Shown: positions 1-6,668 of the stretch, piece by piece
How the letters are laid out: each line of letters starts with the position of its first letter
How positions within the stretch are numbered: the first letter of the stretch is position 1
Source: Pseudomonadota bacterium
Lineage (GTDB): Bacteria > SAR324 > XYD2-FULL-50-16 > JAHJRI01
Direction: 5' to 3'
Assembly (NCBI GenBank): GCA_022360105.1
Contig: JAKSDL010000603.1
Span: forward strand, 1 to 24,619
Length of the DNA stretch: 24,619 bases
Notes under the pieces: generated by a model
Database searches by the model: none
The model's input: the letters and a program-made list of their open reading frames with translations, nothing else
Told to the model about the DNA's origin: nothing
Position numbers and translations under genes: made by a program

Positions 1-161
1 TAAAAAAACCGCCAACCGAAAATTTTCTAGACCGATCAACCATATGTTTTTTCCATATGTTTTTACTATTGAAAATGAACAAAAACGATGGATCAATAAA
101 TCCGTAGTCGTCTTTTACATAATCAAAAATCAACATAAATGGCATAAAAACAGAAGCTTAA
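1..161 (+). promoter_or_regulatory. Probable leader of the type I-E CRISPR array
   Basis: An AT-rich, gene-free stretch directly upstream of the first type I-E repeat. In the repeat orientation seen here (TTCCCC at the 5' side, GGGGATAAACCG at the 3' side) the leader is expected on this side. The degenerate repeat lies at the opposite end, as is usual for the trailer. A tandem 13-bp direct repeat (CCATATGTTTTTT then CCATATGTTTTTA, 40-65) lies inside it. I did not find a convincing IHF site. Calling it a leader is inference from orientation and composition. Confidence 0.45.
40..65. repeat. Tandem 13-bp direct repeat in the CRISPR leader
   Basis: Two adjacent copies, CCATATGTTTTTT (40-52) and CCATATGTTTTTA (53-65), identical at 12 of 13 positions. 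Each contains the palindrome CATATG. They could be a protein-binding direct repeat in the leader or a simple duplication; nothing further supports a function. Confidence 0.6.
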
Positions 162-310
162 GAATTCCCCGCAAACGCGGGGATAAACCGGATTAAAATG
201 CCTCTGCCGTTGCAGGTCATAGAGTTCCCCGCAAACGCGGGGATGAACCAGGTAGATATTGTATTGTGGAGAGTTATTCAGGGAGTTCCCACCTCCGCGG
301 GGATGAACCC
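162..310 (+). CRISPR. Type I-E CRISPR mini-array, three repeats, last one degenerate
   Basis: Repeats lie at 162-190, 222-250 and 283-310. The first two share the core TTCCCCGCAAACGCGGGGAT followed by A/GAACC, the classic type I-E form with a CCCCGC/GCGGGG hairpin. The third keeps GAGTTCCC and GCGGGGATGAACC, but its centre reads ACCTC and it is one base shorter, as expected for a trailer-end repeat. The two spacers are 31 nt (191-221) and 32 nt (251-282), typical for I-E. The reverse strand translates into the familiar artefact peptide HPRVCGE at each repeat. No cas gene is visible, so activity would need Cas proteins encoded outside the window. Confidence 0.92.
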
Positions 311-361
311 GTTCCATCCAAAAGTTGTAAACTCATGAAGTAGTCTAGACATTCTTTTGGT

Positions 362-377
362 GGGAGCGTGGATTGAA
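362..377 (+). CRISPR. Orphan 3' half of a type I-C repeat
   Basis: The 16 bases GGGAGCGTGGATTGAA match exactly the 3' half of the intact type I-C repeat at 1405-1436. The next bases, GC, replace AC, and the 5' half is lost. It lies 51 bases after the last I-E repeat, in the same orientation as the other I-C repeats about 1 kb away. It is best read as a broken repeat left by decay or recombination of a former I-C array. Confidence 0.7.
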
Positions 378-465
378 GCAGTTTAATATGTGTTGGATTG
401 GTAATTTAATTGAATCGTCCCAGGAGCGACTGTTCCCTAGTTTCAAATTATCTTTGAACTATGTA

Positions 466-841
466 GTGAAACTAAAACAACAGATTTTAATAATTGGATC
501 GAATATATCTGTTATTGCTGATACCGCAAAATACAAAAATCTAAAAAAGATTGTTGTGATCATCGGAAGTTAAATTCGAAACCAGAATGTAATCGAAAAA
601 TTGGAAACTTGGGAACATTTAGACAATCGGGGGTTCAAACCCGTCGAATTCGACGGGTTTGAAAAAGAGGCCGGTCTGAGTAGTTTTACATTGACACTTG
701 GCAAATAAACTATGTTTGGCTGTGATCGCTCTTCTGACAAAGGAGTAACGGCGTCCCTAAAGCTCCATGCACTTAAGTACGACCGTGAATTGAGCAATGC
801 TAATGTTAATACAATAATTTGACTTGATTAAAATCCAGAGA
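466..841 (+). pseudogene. Decayed KilA-N domain protein gene
   Basis: Joining frames gives an ordered match to KilA-N domain proteins of phages and accessory regions. DTAKYKN (about 520-540) is followed by a TAA stop at 571-573, where the family has the Trp of its N-W-x-R-N motif. Then come IRNQNVIE, TWEHLDN and FKPVEFDGF-EKEAGLSSFTL (574-696), and a second stop at 706. In the next frame, after a 2-nt deletion, LAVIALLTK-stop-RR (716-754) fits the usual N-A-I-G...S-K-x-G-R-Y. LIKIQR (824-841) fits Y-L-I-K-E-F-Q-R. Family spacing is kept to within 5 nt over this last segment. About ten residues seem deleted near the N terminus. KilA-N domains bind DNA and are common in phage and mobile DNA. 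The family match is from memory of the consensus, not from a search. Confidence 0.75.
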
Positions 842-1338
842 AACGGCGAGGTTATCCCCGCTCGCTTCTTTGCTGACTATGAAATTACATCTAAAAATCT
901 GACAGTCCAAGCGGAGTCACCTTTTTAGTCAAGGCTTAATCTTCTTTGCATAAAACGACGTGGTCCTGAACTTAACCAAGGATGGGTACAAATTGTACTT
1001 AACCTTTCAGTTGATACTGCGGGAGGCAAGCAGCGTATGTTATGTTCCAGCACCGAAAGTATTTTTAGCATTATTCACTCGCCCCCCAAAGCTGAGCCGT
1101 CCAAGTGTTAGTTACCCAAAGCTGGTTACGAACAGTGCAGGAGATAGAAAATCATGAATTAGCAATAAATAAGCATCCAAGCAGACTTCACTCTTTATAA
1201 TTACTTCGTTAAGGGCTTATTCCCTTTTATTAAAAAGTTGGCAAAAAAGCACTTTTAATGGATTGATTTGTCACATGCCGACAATTGTACTCTTCAACTG
1301 AGAATTCCACGAAAAATTACGCTCTCGGCTAGAACATT
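709..1338. other. Stretch between CRISPR remnants without an intact gene
   Basis: Apart from the distal part of the KilA-N relic and the BRO-N relic, I see no intact coding region, RNA gene or IS end here. Bases 842-943 may contain further BRO-N debris (SDSPS in one frame around 900-914), but it is too eroded to call. Bases 1180-1338 are AT-rich, with a weak AAGGG/CCCTT hairpin at 1211-1226. Confidence 0.5.
944..1178 (+). pseudogene. Decayed BRO-N / prophage antirepressor-like gene
   Basis: One frame reads CIK-RRGPELNQGWVQIV (947-988), then TAGGKQR, STESIFSIIHS and PKAEPSK. A TAG stop follows at 1109-1111, where the family has the Trp of F-K-R-W-L-A-K-V-G-Y-E. The same frame resumes with LPKAGYE (1112-1132). 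A one-base deletion then shifts the frame and VQEIENHELA follows (1135-1164). This is the diagnostic run of the BRO family N-terminal domain (usual form: ANTEGIFRIIQSIPSPKAEP, then GYERVQEIENPELA). The I-P-S before PKAEP is also missing. The intact N terminus and the part after ELA are not recognisable. BRO-N proteins are DNA-binding and often annotated as prophage antirepressors. The identification rests on recalled motifs; a profile search would settle it. Confidence 0.75.
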
Positions 1339-1436
1339 CGCTTAAAACAAAGTATAGCGAGGATTGAAACACCAGTGAAGATGTGATCCAGTAATCTGCA
1401 TATGGTCGCTCCCCACGCGGGAGCGTGGATTGAAAC
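1339..1436 (+). CRISPR. Type I-C CRISPR remnant: degenerate repeat, spacer, intact repeat
   Basis: An intact 32-nt type I-C repeat lies at 1405-1436. It starts GTCGCTCCCCACGCGG, ends GAGCGTGGATTGAAAC, and has a GCTCCC/GGGAGC stem. Exactly 34 nt upstream (1371-1404), a normal I-C spacer length, ends a badly eroded repeat whose 3' part AGCGAGGATTGAAAC (1356-1370) is still clear, while its 5' half (1339-1355) is unrecognisable. No repeat follows at the expected position after 1436. With the orphan half repeat at 362-377 this looks like a dying I-C array; no cas genes are visible. Confidence 0.82.
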
Positions 1437-1578
1437 TGAGTATAAAGGGTGTGTTTATGAATACAAAAGTAGATTAGAAAATTCTGTTAAACTACTTCCC
1501 AATTTTTATCATTGTATAGTACCGCCCAGGCAGTATAGAAAAATGGCAATCTTGTGGTGCTCAGATACTAGAAAAGAT

Positions 1579-1685
1579 ATGATGAACACCTTCAGCGTTC
1601 TTGGCCGGTGTGGCCGATCGACCTATGGTGGCGCTCGCAAGCTCGCTTACCATAGGCTGTTATGATGAACGCTTTCAGCGTTCTT
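1579..1685. repeat. Composite hairpin repeat with a duplicated 24-bp unit
   Basis: A 24-bp unit (ATGATGAAC, 3 variable bases, TTCAGCGTTCTT) occurs at 1579-1602 and again at 1662-1685, with two mismatches and an 83-bp period. Between them lies a long imperfect hairpin whose outer stem is CCTATGGT (1622-1629) and ACCATAGG (1648-1655), with GCG/CGC inside. It resembles a mobile or dispersed noncoding element of unknown family. Both units lie on the same strand. Confidence 0.65.
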
Positions 1686-1688
1686 TTT
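1667..1688 (+). terminator. Terminator-like hairpin with T run
   Basis: GAACGC (1667-1672), a five-base loop TTTCA, GCGTTC (1678-1683), then five Ts (1684-1688). The stem is short (6 bp) but has the form of a rho-independent terminator on the plus strand. No intact plus-strand gene precedes it, so it may be part of the repeat element rather than a working terminator. Confidence 0.4.
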
Positions 1689-1813
1689 CTGTATTGGTTA
1701 TTTTTCACAGTTTTCAAATTTTATTTTTATCCAAGCAATTGACAATTTTTCGTTATGAAGGCAGCTTAGATTTTTATGAGTCAAGATACTAAATATAGAT
1801 CTCTCTACAAGCA

Positions 1814-1840
1814 GGGGACACCTAACAGGCACATGTCCCC
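1814..1840. repeat. Inverted repeat GGGGACA/TGTCCCC
   Basis: GGGGACA (1814-1820) pairs perfectly with TGTCCCC (1834-1840) across a 13-nt loop. It is isolated, with no neighbouring gene end and no T run, so a dispersed palindromic element is more likely than a terminator. Confidence 0.55.
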
Positions 1841-2037
1841 TAATTTCACCGCTGTTCAAAAAACCGAATAGTTGAAAAACCGGTGATACAAAAGGCTGAT
1901 CCGCTACCAGACTGTGATAATTCGAATATTTGACTACCTTGCGAGGAACATGACTCTCTGTCATCTCCGATCAATGCTGAGAGTCTCGCATCTCATGACC
2001 CGGAATCTACTATGTAGCATGCTAAAATAATAAATAG

Positions 2038-2058
2038 ACTCCGGATCACGTCCGGAGT
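2038..2058. repeat. Short palindrome ACTCCGGA-TCACG-TCCGGAGT
   Basis: A perfect 8-bp stem with a 5-nt loop. Upstream, CTAC-TAT-GTAG at 2008-2017 forms another small hairpin. The text around it (CCGGAATCTAC, then GACTCCGGATCACGTCCGGA) has the look of the dispersed 'gattccggatcaagtccggaatgac' elements found in many bacterial genomes. That likeness is an impression, not a search result. Confidence 0.55.
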
Positions 2059-2118
2059 AACAAGTGTGACTTAACGTCAGTTAAACTTAGAAAAATCACA
2101 GATTTTTTTGGTATGACA

Positions 2119-2150
2119 CAGTCTGTACGCCTGATCCACCCTACAGACTG
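2119..2150. repeat. REP-like palindrome, copy 1
   Basis: CAGTCTGTA (2119-2127) and TACAGACTG (2142-2150) form a 9-bp stem over a 14-nt loop that contains GATCCACCC followed by TACA. The GATCCACCCTA string recurs in the palindrome at 11359-11384, and the similar CCCATCCTACA at 9584-9611 and 11446-11472, so these look like one loose family. It lies 86 bases beyond the 3' end of the response-regulator kinase gene. There is no T run on the downstream minus strand, so it is not a standard terminator. Confidence 0.55.
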
Positions 2151-2235
2151 ATTAGAACCGGGTGTGGCTTCATATACGGCCTAGGTGTAAGTGTACACGC
2201 GACAAGCAGATGCACACGGATTGCTTTAAACTAAT

Positions 2236-3360
2236 TTAAACTTTGCGTGCTAGAGGCAGGGCAATAGTGAATGTGGCACCTTCTCCCGGTGGGCTGGTAA
2301 CGATGATATCTCCCTGGTGGGCATCCATTATTTTCTTGCTGATTGCCAAACCAAGCCCCGAGCTCTTTTCGCCTGCAGTCGGTTTGGCTGTGAGCCTTCG
2401 ATACAATCCAAAAAGCTGCTCCCGGTCTTCATCGGAGATCCCGGGACCGCTATCCACCACGCTGATCAGAATATTGTTTTCGTCCGTTTCCATTTTAACC
2501 AGAATATGGGAATTTTCCGGGGAAAATTTTGCGGCATTGGACAGCAGGTTATCTAAAACCTGACCGAATCGTTCAGGGTCGATGGTTACATTCGGTGCAT
2601 CGGAAAGTTGGGTTGTAATCCGGATGTTTTTTTGCTTAACGGCAAACTGATGCAGGCGGACTTTATCCCGAATCATTGTCGTCAGGGACGTTTCCGAGAA
2701 GTTTAGTTTCAGGTTTCCGCTTTCGATAACAGAAACATCCAGGAGATCACTGATAAGATTCAAGATCTGACTACCGGATGATTTTACAAGTTCCAGCACT
2801 TCTCTTTGATCGGAGTTGATTTTTCCGAGTTCTTCAATCAGCAGCAATTGAACAATTCCCATAGCTCCAGCCAGCGGACTTCTAATATCATGTGCCGCGA
2901 TGCCTAAAAAACGGTTTTTCAGTTCATTCAGGTCTTTTTGGTAGTCATTGGATATCTTCAAGCTGGAAAGCAACCGGCCGTTTTGAAGATGCACGTTTAC
3001 TCTCGCCAATACTTCTTCTGAAACAAATGGTTTGGTTATGTAGTCGACTCCACCGGCTTTGAAGGCTCTAATTTTGTCTTTTACCCCATCTAATGCGGTA
3101 ATAAAAAGGACAGGAATGCCTTTGGTGGTTTCTTGGTTTTTAAGTCGATCACACACTTCAAAACCGTTCATACCGGGCATCATCACATCCAGAAGTATTA
3201 TTTCAGGCAGCTGGCTGTTCAGATAGTCCAGGGCTTGTTGACCGCTTTGCGCAGCAATGACTCTACAATTGTTTTGAGTCAAAAGGTTACCCAGCACTTG
3301 CAGATTTTTTGGATTGTCATCGACAATGAGAACAACAGGTTTGTTTTCCGGATCTTCCAT
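2236..3360 (-). CDS. Response regulator-histidine kinase fusion (REC-HisKA-HATPase)
   Basis: A 374-residue cytoplasmic signalling protein without membrane segments. An N-terminal receiver domain (residues 8-125) has the acidic pair D14/D15, phosphoacceptor D58 in LLDVMMPG, T88 and K110 (TKPF). A linker leads to HisKA with H157 in AAHDIRSP, then a HATPase domain with N275 (N box), DSGPG at 303-307 and the GLGLA box near 335-339. It would autophosphorylate at H157 under control of the receiver. It follows the hybrid kinase gene by 44 bp on the same strand, so its receiver is a natural acceptor for phosphate from that kinase. No DNA-binding or enzymatic output domain is present. The start is ATG; no clear Shine-Dalgarno is visible. 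The downstream target is unknown. Confidence 0.9.
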   Translation of the reverse strand: MEDPENKPVVLIVDDNPKNLQVLGNLLTQNNCRVIAAQSGQQALDYLNSQLPEIILLDVMMPGMNGFEVCDRLKNQETTKGIPVLFITALDGVKDKIRAFKAGGVDYITKPFVSEEVLARVNVHLQNGRLLSSLKISNDYQKDLNELKNRFLGIAAHDIRSPLAGAMGIVQLLLIEELGKINSDQREVLELVKSSGSQILNLISDLLDVSVIESGNLKLNFSETSLTTMIRDKVRLHQFAVKQKNIRITTQLSDAPNVTIDPERFGQVLDNLLSNAAKFSPENSHILVKMETDENNILISVVDSGPGISDEDREQLFGLYRRLTAKPTAGEKSSGLGLAISKKIMDAHQGDIIVTSPPGEGATFTIALPLARKV

Positions 3361-3404
3361 ATTGTTTGGTAAATCAGTTTCTGATAAGAGCTCAGTAAGT
3401 TTGG

Positions 3405-6400
3405 CTAAGAAGATAGTTGTTCAAGTTTTCCCAGCATTGAGGCAAACACTGATCCGAGTTTGGTAATTGTCTGTTGAATGCCGGAGATGTCGAAAGTTTC
3501 GGCGTGTTCAACCAGATCTGCTGCCAATTTATCCAAGGGATTGACTTCATGCTCATCCGCAATATCACTCAATAATCTCCCGTAGTTTATCACATCATCC
3601 ATTACCATCACACCGGAAATATTTTTCAAGCCTGGAATTAAGTCCGACTCAAGTCTGGCTTGCAACCGGCTTTTGTTTTTTACGGAATCCAGCGAGATAT
3701 TTGCGATTTCGTTTCTTTCCGGTGATTTTTTTTGATTTGTGGTTTTATGGGGTAAAAATCTCGACAGCTCTTTCAAGACATCTTTTATTGGTGCCGGTTT
3801 TGAGAGATAACCATCAAATCCCTTTTCATGGATTTTTGAGAGGGTTTTGGGTTGTACCGAAGCGGTCATTGCAATGACAGGGATATTTCGCGTTGCCTCG
3901 TTGCTTTTTAAAAGACGGATGGTCTCATAGCCGTCCATTACCGGCATTCTGATATCCATAAAAATAATATCCGGTGAGCTGTTGGTGGCAAAGTCCAGTG
4001 CCTGTTTCCCGTTTTGTGCTTCAACATGCTCGAATCCGACCTGGGACATGGACGCTTTGAGAAGTTCCCTGTTGGAGGGTACATCGTCCACGATCAGAAT
4101 GGTCGCGGGGTCAAAAAAGATATTGCCGAGGTCATACCTGGAATCCTCCAGTTCACTGAACAATGCGGTGTCGGCGATCTCCACCCTGTTCAATTTCAAT
4201 TGGAACGTACTGCCAACACCCACGCTGCTTTCCAACAGGATAGATCCTCCCATCATGGTTGCAAGCCTTTTACAGATGGTCAGTCCCAAGCCTGTACCAC
4301 CGTAAATGCGATTACTCTGTCCTTCTTGTTGTTTGAATGATTCGAAAATGACCTGTTGTTGATCTTCCGGAATTCCTATGCCGCTATCCACTACCTTCAG
4401 AATAAGGTTTATCCGGCTTTCATCAGCCGTCTGCTCCCAGGCTGCATTGAGTCTGATAAAACCTTTATCTGTGAATTTGACCGCATTTCCGACCAAATTG
4501 AGTAAAACCTGTCGCAATAGACTTTCGTCCAATGACAGACTGGGCGGTAGCTTGGGATCTATATTCAGCTGAAGCTCCAAATTCTTTTCCTGGATTTTAG
4601 CTGAGAAAACCTGTTCGATCTCCATCAACAGGGCTGCGATATTGACAGGTTCCAATTGCAATTCCAGCTTGCCTGATTCTATTTTTGACAGATCCAGGAT
4701 GTCATTGATCAATGTAAGCAGGCTTTTTCCGGCGGATTGAATGGATTCCAGATAGCGGGTTTGCTGGGGATTATCAACAATTGTGGCAAGCAGTTCGCTA
4801 AATCCGAGTACCGCATTCATGGGAGTGCGAATTTCATGGCTTATGTTGGCAAGGAATTCACTTTTTGCTTTGTTGGCTGCTTCGGCATCCTCCTTTGATT
4901 TTTTCAATAGTTTTTGGATCTCCTTGGTTTTTGAGATATCCTGCTGAACAGCGATGAAACCGCTGGTATTTCCTTCCTTATCCAGTATTGGCGACACGGT
5001 TTGCTGAGCGTAATACAGCTCCCCGTTTTTCCTACGGTTAATCACCTCGCCTTCCAATGCAAACCCGGCCTGGATGGTATTCCAGAAATCCTTGTAGTAT
5101 TCTTCCGGCATCTTACCCGATTTTAAAATCTTTGGGTTTTGACCGATCGCCTCGTCCTCAGAAAATCCTGTTTCACTGACAAAAGCAGCATTCACATATT
5201 CGATAATACCTTCCGCATCGGTAATAAAAATAGCATGTCCTGCTTCTGCCAGGGCTTGTTTGTATTTGCGTAAACTATCCGCAGCCTGTTTTTTCTCGGT
5301 GATATCCCTGGCAATGCCCACGTATATCTTCGTTTGGTCTATCTCCATTTCATTGACCAGCAGATCCAGAGAGAACAAGGTGCCGTTCTTTCGCTGACCG
5401 GTAAATTCCCTTCCCATCCCAACCAGAGTTGTTTTACCATGTTTAAGGAAGTTTTGCAGAGCATCTTGTTCCTTATTGAGATATAAATCCGGTATCAATA
5501 AGGACACGTTTTTCCCGCGTATCTCTGCTTCCGCATACCCAAAAATCCTTTCTGCGGAACGATTGAAGGATTCTATTGTTCCGTCCCGGGTCATGGTAAT
5601 GATGGCATCAGCAACATGGTCCATTATCGCATTGATCCGGATTGAATTTTTAAGGGCTTCAGTTTCTGCAACCCGGCGCTCCCTGAATTCTGATTCCAGT
5701 GCATTTCTAACTTCAGACAACTGCAGGGTCCTGGCCTGAACTTCTTTTTTTGTTACCGCGCCCTGGCTAACGGTGATGTAGAGCAAGAGACACAGCATTA
5801 AAGAAGTCAATAAACCGGCACTGAGAATCACCAGGCTTTGATGGTGTGAATAAGGGAAAGCATAATTTATGTCGGTCGCAGACCTGGTAATTTCATTTTG
5901 GTAAGCATCAATGAAAATCCAAATTGTAACGGCCGCTACGACCAGATATGGCAGAATGATTAAAGCACGGCTTTTATACGTGAGTTCCCGGGGATCGGTC
6001 AAAAATGTGAAGACAGGCACCAGTATAAAAACAATACTGAAACTGTTACCAAGCCACCAACACAACCAGGTGACGATTCCCGGCCGGCCTGGAAAATCAA
6101 ATAGCCACGCACCAATTGAAATGGTCAGAATTGAAACAGGCAGGCAGGCTAATGGACCGGCTAAAAGCATCGACTTGAAGATATCACCTGAATATCCAAG
6201 TCTGGATGGAAGTTCGATATAACGGCGTATTAGATACGCTCCTAATAATGCCTGTAGAGAAGTATTACAGGTGTAGACAATTGTGTATTCCCAACTTGCG
6301 GGGTTCAGTTCCTGCGGTATGGGCAAATATACCAGTGCCTGTTCGGATAAAAGCAGGGAACCAATCACAATAAAAATAAAGCGGTTGCCGAATAACAACA

Positions 6401-6668
6401 ATCCTGCCAGGGCGAAGCCGGTTATGGGTGTCAGGATGAAAAGATAAAGATCCGGTATATCTGAAAGCTTAGGCAGTTGCAGGAATAAGTGGGTAACAAA
6501 CAGGAATCCAACAGAGGAGAAAAACCAATGATATGCTTCCGGTTTAAAGGCGGAAGAGCCTGAATTGTTTAGCAATGCTTTGTCGGGATGAATGTGTTTT
6601 ATCAGCTTGTGATCAGACGAGTCATTTATAGTCTTGCCCTTATTATAAAAAAGGGAAAAGGCGAACAC
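3405..6668 (-). CDS. MASE1 PAS/PAS hybrid histidine kinase with receiver domain
   Basis: A 1087-residue membrane hybrid kinase. Residues about 48-300 are a multi-pass MASE1-type sensor (WLCWWLGNSF at 201-210). PAS domains follow at about 345-460 and 470-585, each ending in a D-I-T/S PAC motif. HisKA has H611 in NISHEIRTP; the HATPase has N728, DSGIG at 761-765 and GGTGLGL at 790-796. The receiver (855-970) has D861/D862, D905 (FMDIRMP), T935 and K957. The C-terminal 115 residues resemble the helical extension seen after the receiver of some hybrid kinases (AETFDISGIQQ) and lack a clear HPt histidine. The start codon is GTG; an in-frame TAA lies only six bases upstream, which excludes a longer protein. 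No strong ribosome site is seen. It probably feeds the receiver-kinase encoded 44 bp downstream. Confidence 0.9.
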   Translation of the reverse strand: MFAFSLFYNKGKTINDSSDHKLIKHIHPDKALLNNSGSSAFKPEAYHWFFSSVGFLFVTHLFLQLPKLSDIPDLYLFILTPITGFALAGLLLFGNRFIFIVIGSLLLSEQALVYLPIPQELNPASWEYTIVYTCNTSLQALLGAYLIRRYIELPSRLGYSGDIFKSMLLAGPLACLPVSILTISIGAWLFDFPGRPGIVTWLCWWLGNSFSIVFILVPVFTFLTDPRELTYKSRALIILPYLVVAAVTIWIFIDAYQNEITRSATDINYAFPYSHHQSLVILSAGLLTSLMLCLLLYITVSQGAVTKKEVQARTLQLSEVRNALESEFRERRVAETEALKNSIRINAIMDHVADAIITMTRDGTIESFNRSAERIFGYAEAEIRGKNVSLLIPDLYLNKEQDALQNFLKHGKTTLVGMGREFTGQRKNGTLFSLDLLVNEMEIDQTKIYVGIARDITEKKQAADSLRKYKQALAEAGHAIFITDAEGIIEYVNAAFVSETGFSEDEAIGQNPKILKSGKMPEEYYKDFWNTIQAGFALEGEVINRRKNGELYYAQQTVSPILDKEGNTSGFIAVQQDISKTKEIQKLLKKSKEDAEAANKAKSEFLANISHEIRTPMNAVLGFSELLATIVDNPQQTRYLESIQSAGKSLLTLINDILDLSKIESGKLELQLEPVNIAALLMEIEQVFSAKIQEKNLELQLNIDPKLPPSLSLDESLLRQVLLNLVGNAVKFTDKGFIRLNAAWEQTADESRINLILKVVDSGIGIPEDQQQVIFESFKQQEGQSNRIYGGTGLGLTICKRLATMMGGSILLESSVGVGSTFQLKLNRVEIADTALFSELEDSRYDLGNIFFDPATILIVDDVPSNRELLKASMSQVGFEHVEAQNGKQALDFATNSSPDIIFMDIRMPVMDGYETIRLLKSNEATRNIPVIAMTASVQPKTLSKIHEKGFDGYLSKPAPIKDVLKELSRFLPHKTTNQKKSPERNEIANISLDSVKNKSRLQARLESDLIPGLKNISGVMVMDDVINYGRLLSDIADEHEVNPLDKLAADLVEHAETFDISGIQQTITKLGSVFASMLGKLEQLSS

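Larger units (their letters stand above)
1437..2235. other. 800-bp stretch of hairpin repeats, no gene
   Basis: No coding region can be supported. The stretch holds a series of distinct inverted repeats, listed separately: a duplicated hairpin unit at 1579-1685, GGGGACA/TGTCCCC at 1814-1840, ACTCCGGA/TCCGGAGT at 2038-2058 and CAGTCTGTA/TACAGACTG at 2119-2150. Open frames here are short and read through these palindromes. It looks like accumulated dispersed intergenic elements beyond the CRISPR remnants and just past the 3' end of the kinase gene. Confidence 0.6.

Noticed and set aside
123..317. Minus-strand open frame with HPRVCGE-like repeats
   Set aside because: It is the well-known false translation of type I-E CRISPR repeats; each HPRVCGE copy falls on a repeat.
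415..436. Possible reverse-strand I-C repeat start (GTCGCTCC)
   Set aside because: Only eight bases match the repeat and the rest diverges, with no repeat-spacer periodicity.
628..645. tRNA T-arm-like string GGGTTCAAACCC
   Set aside because: No acceptor, anticodon or D arm fits around it; the bases belong to the KilA-N relic and its palindrome.
960..1157. Plus-strand open frame reading YKLYLTFQLIL
   Set aside because: The piece resembles the KilA-N motif FKLYL, but it lies too far downstream and in the wrong frame. The same bases read in another frame give the much better BRO-N match, and the KilA-N segment LIK-IQR is already found at 824-841.
1402..1665. Plus-strand open frame of 87 residues
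   Set aside because: It starts inside the type I-C repeat and runs through hairpin repeats; no ribosome site or family likeness.
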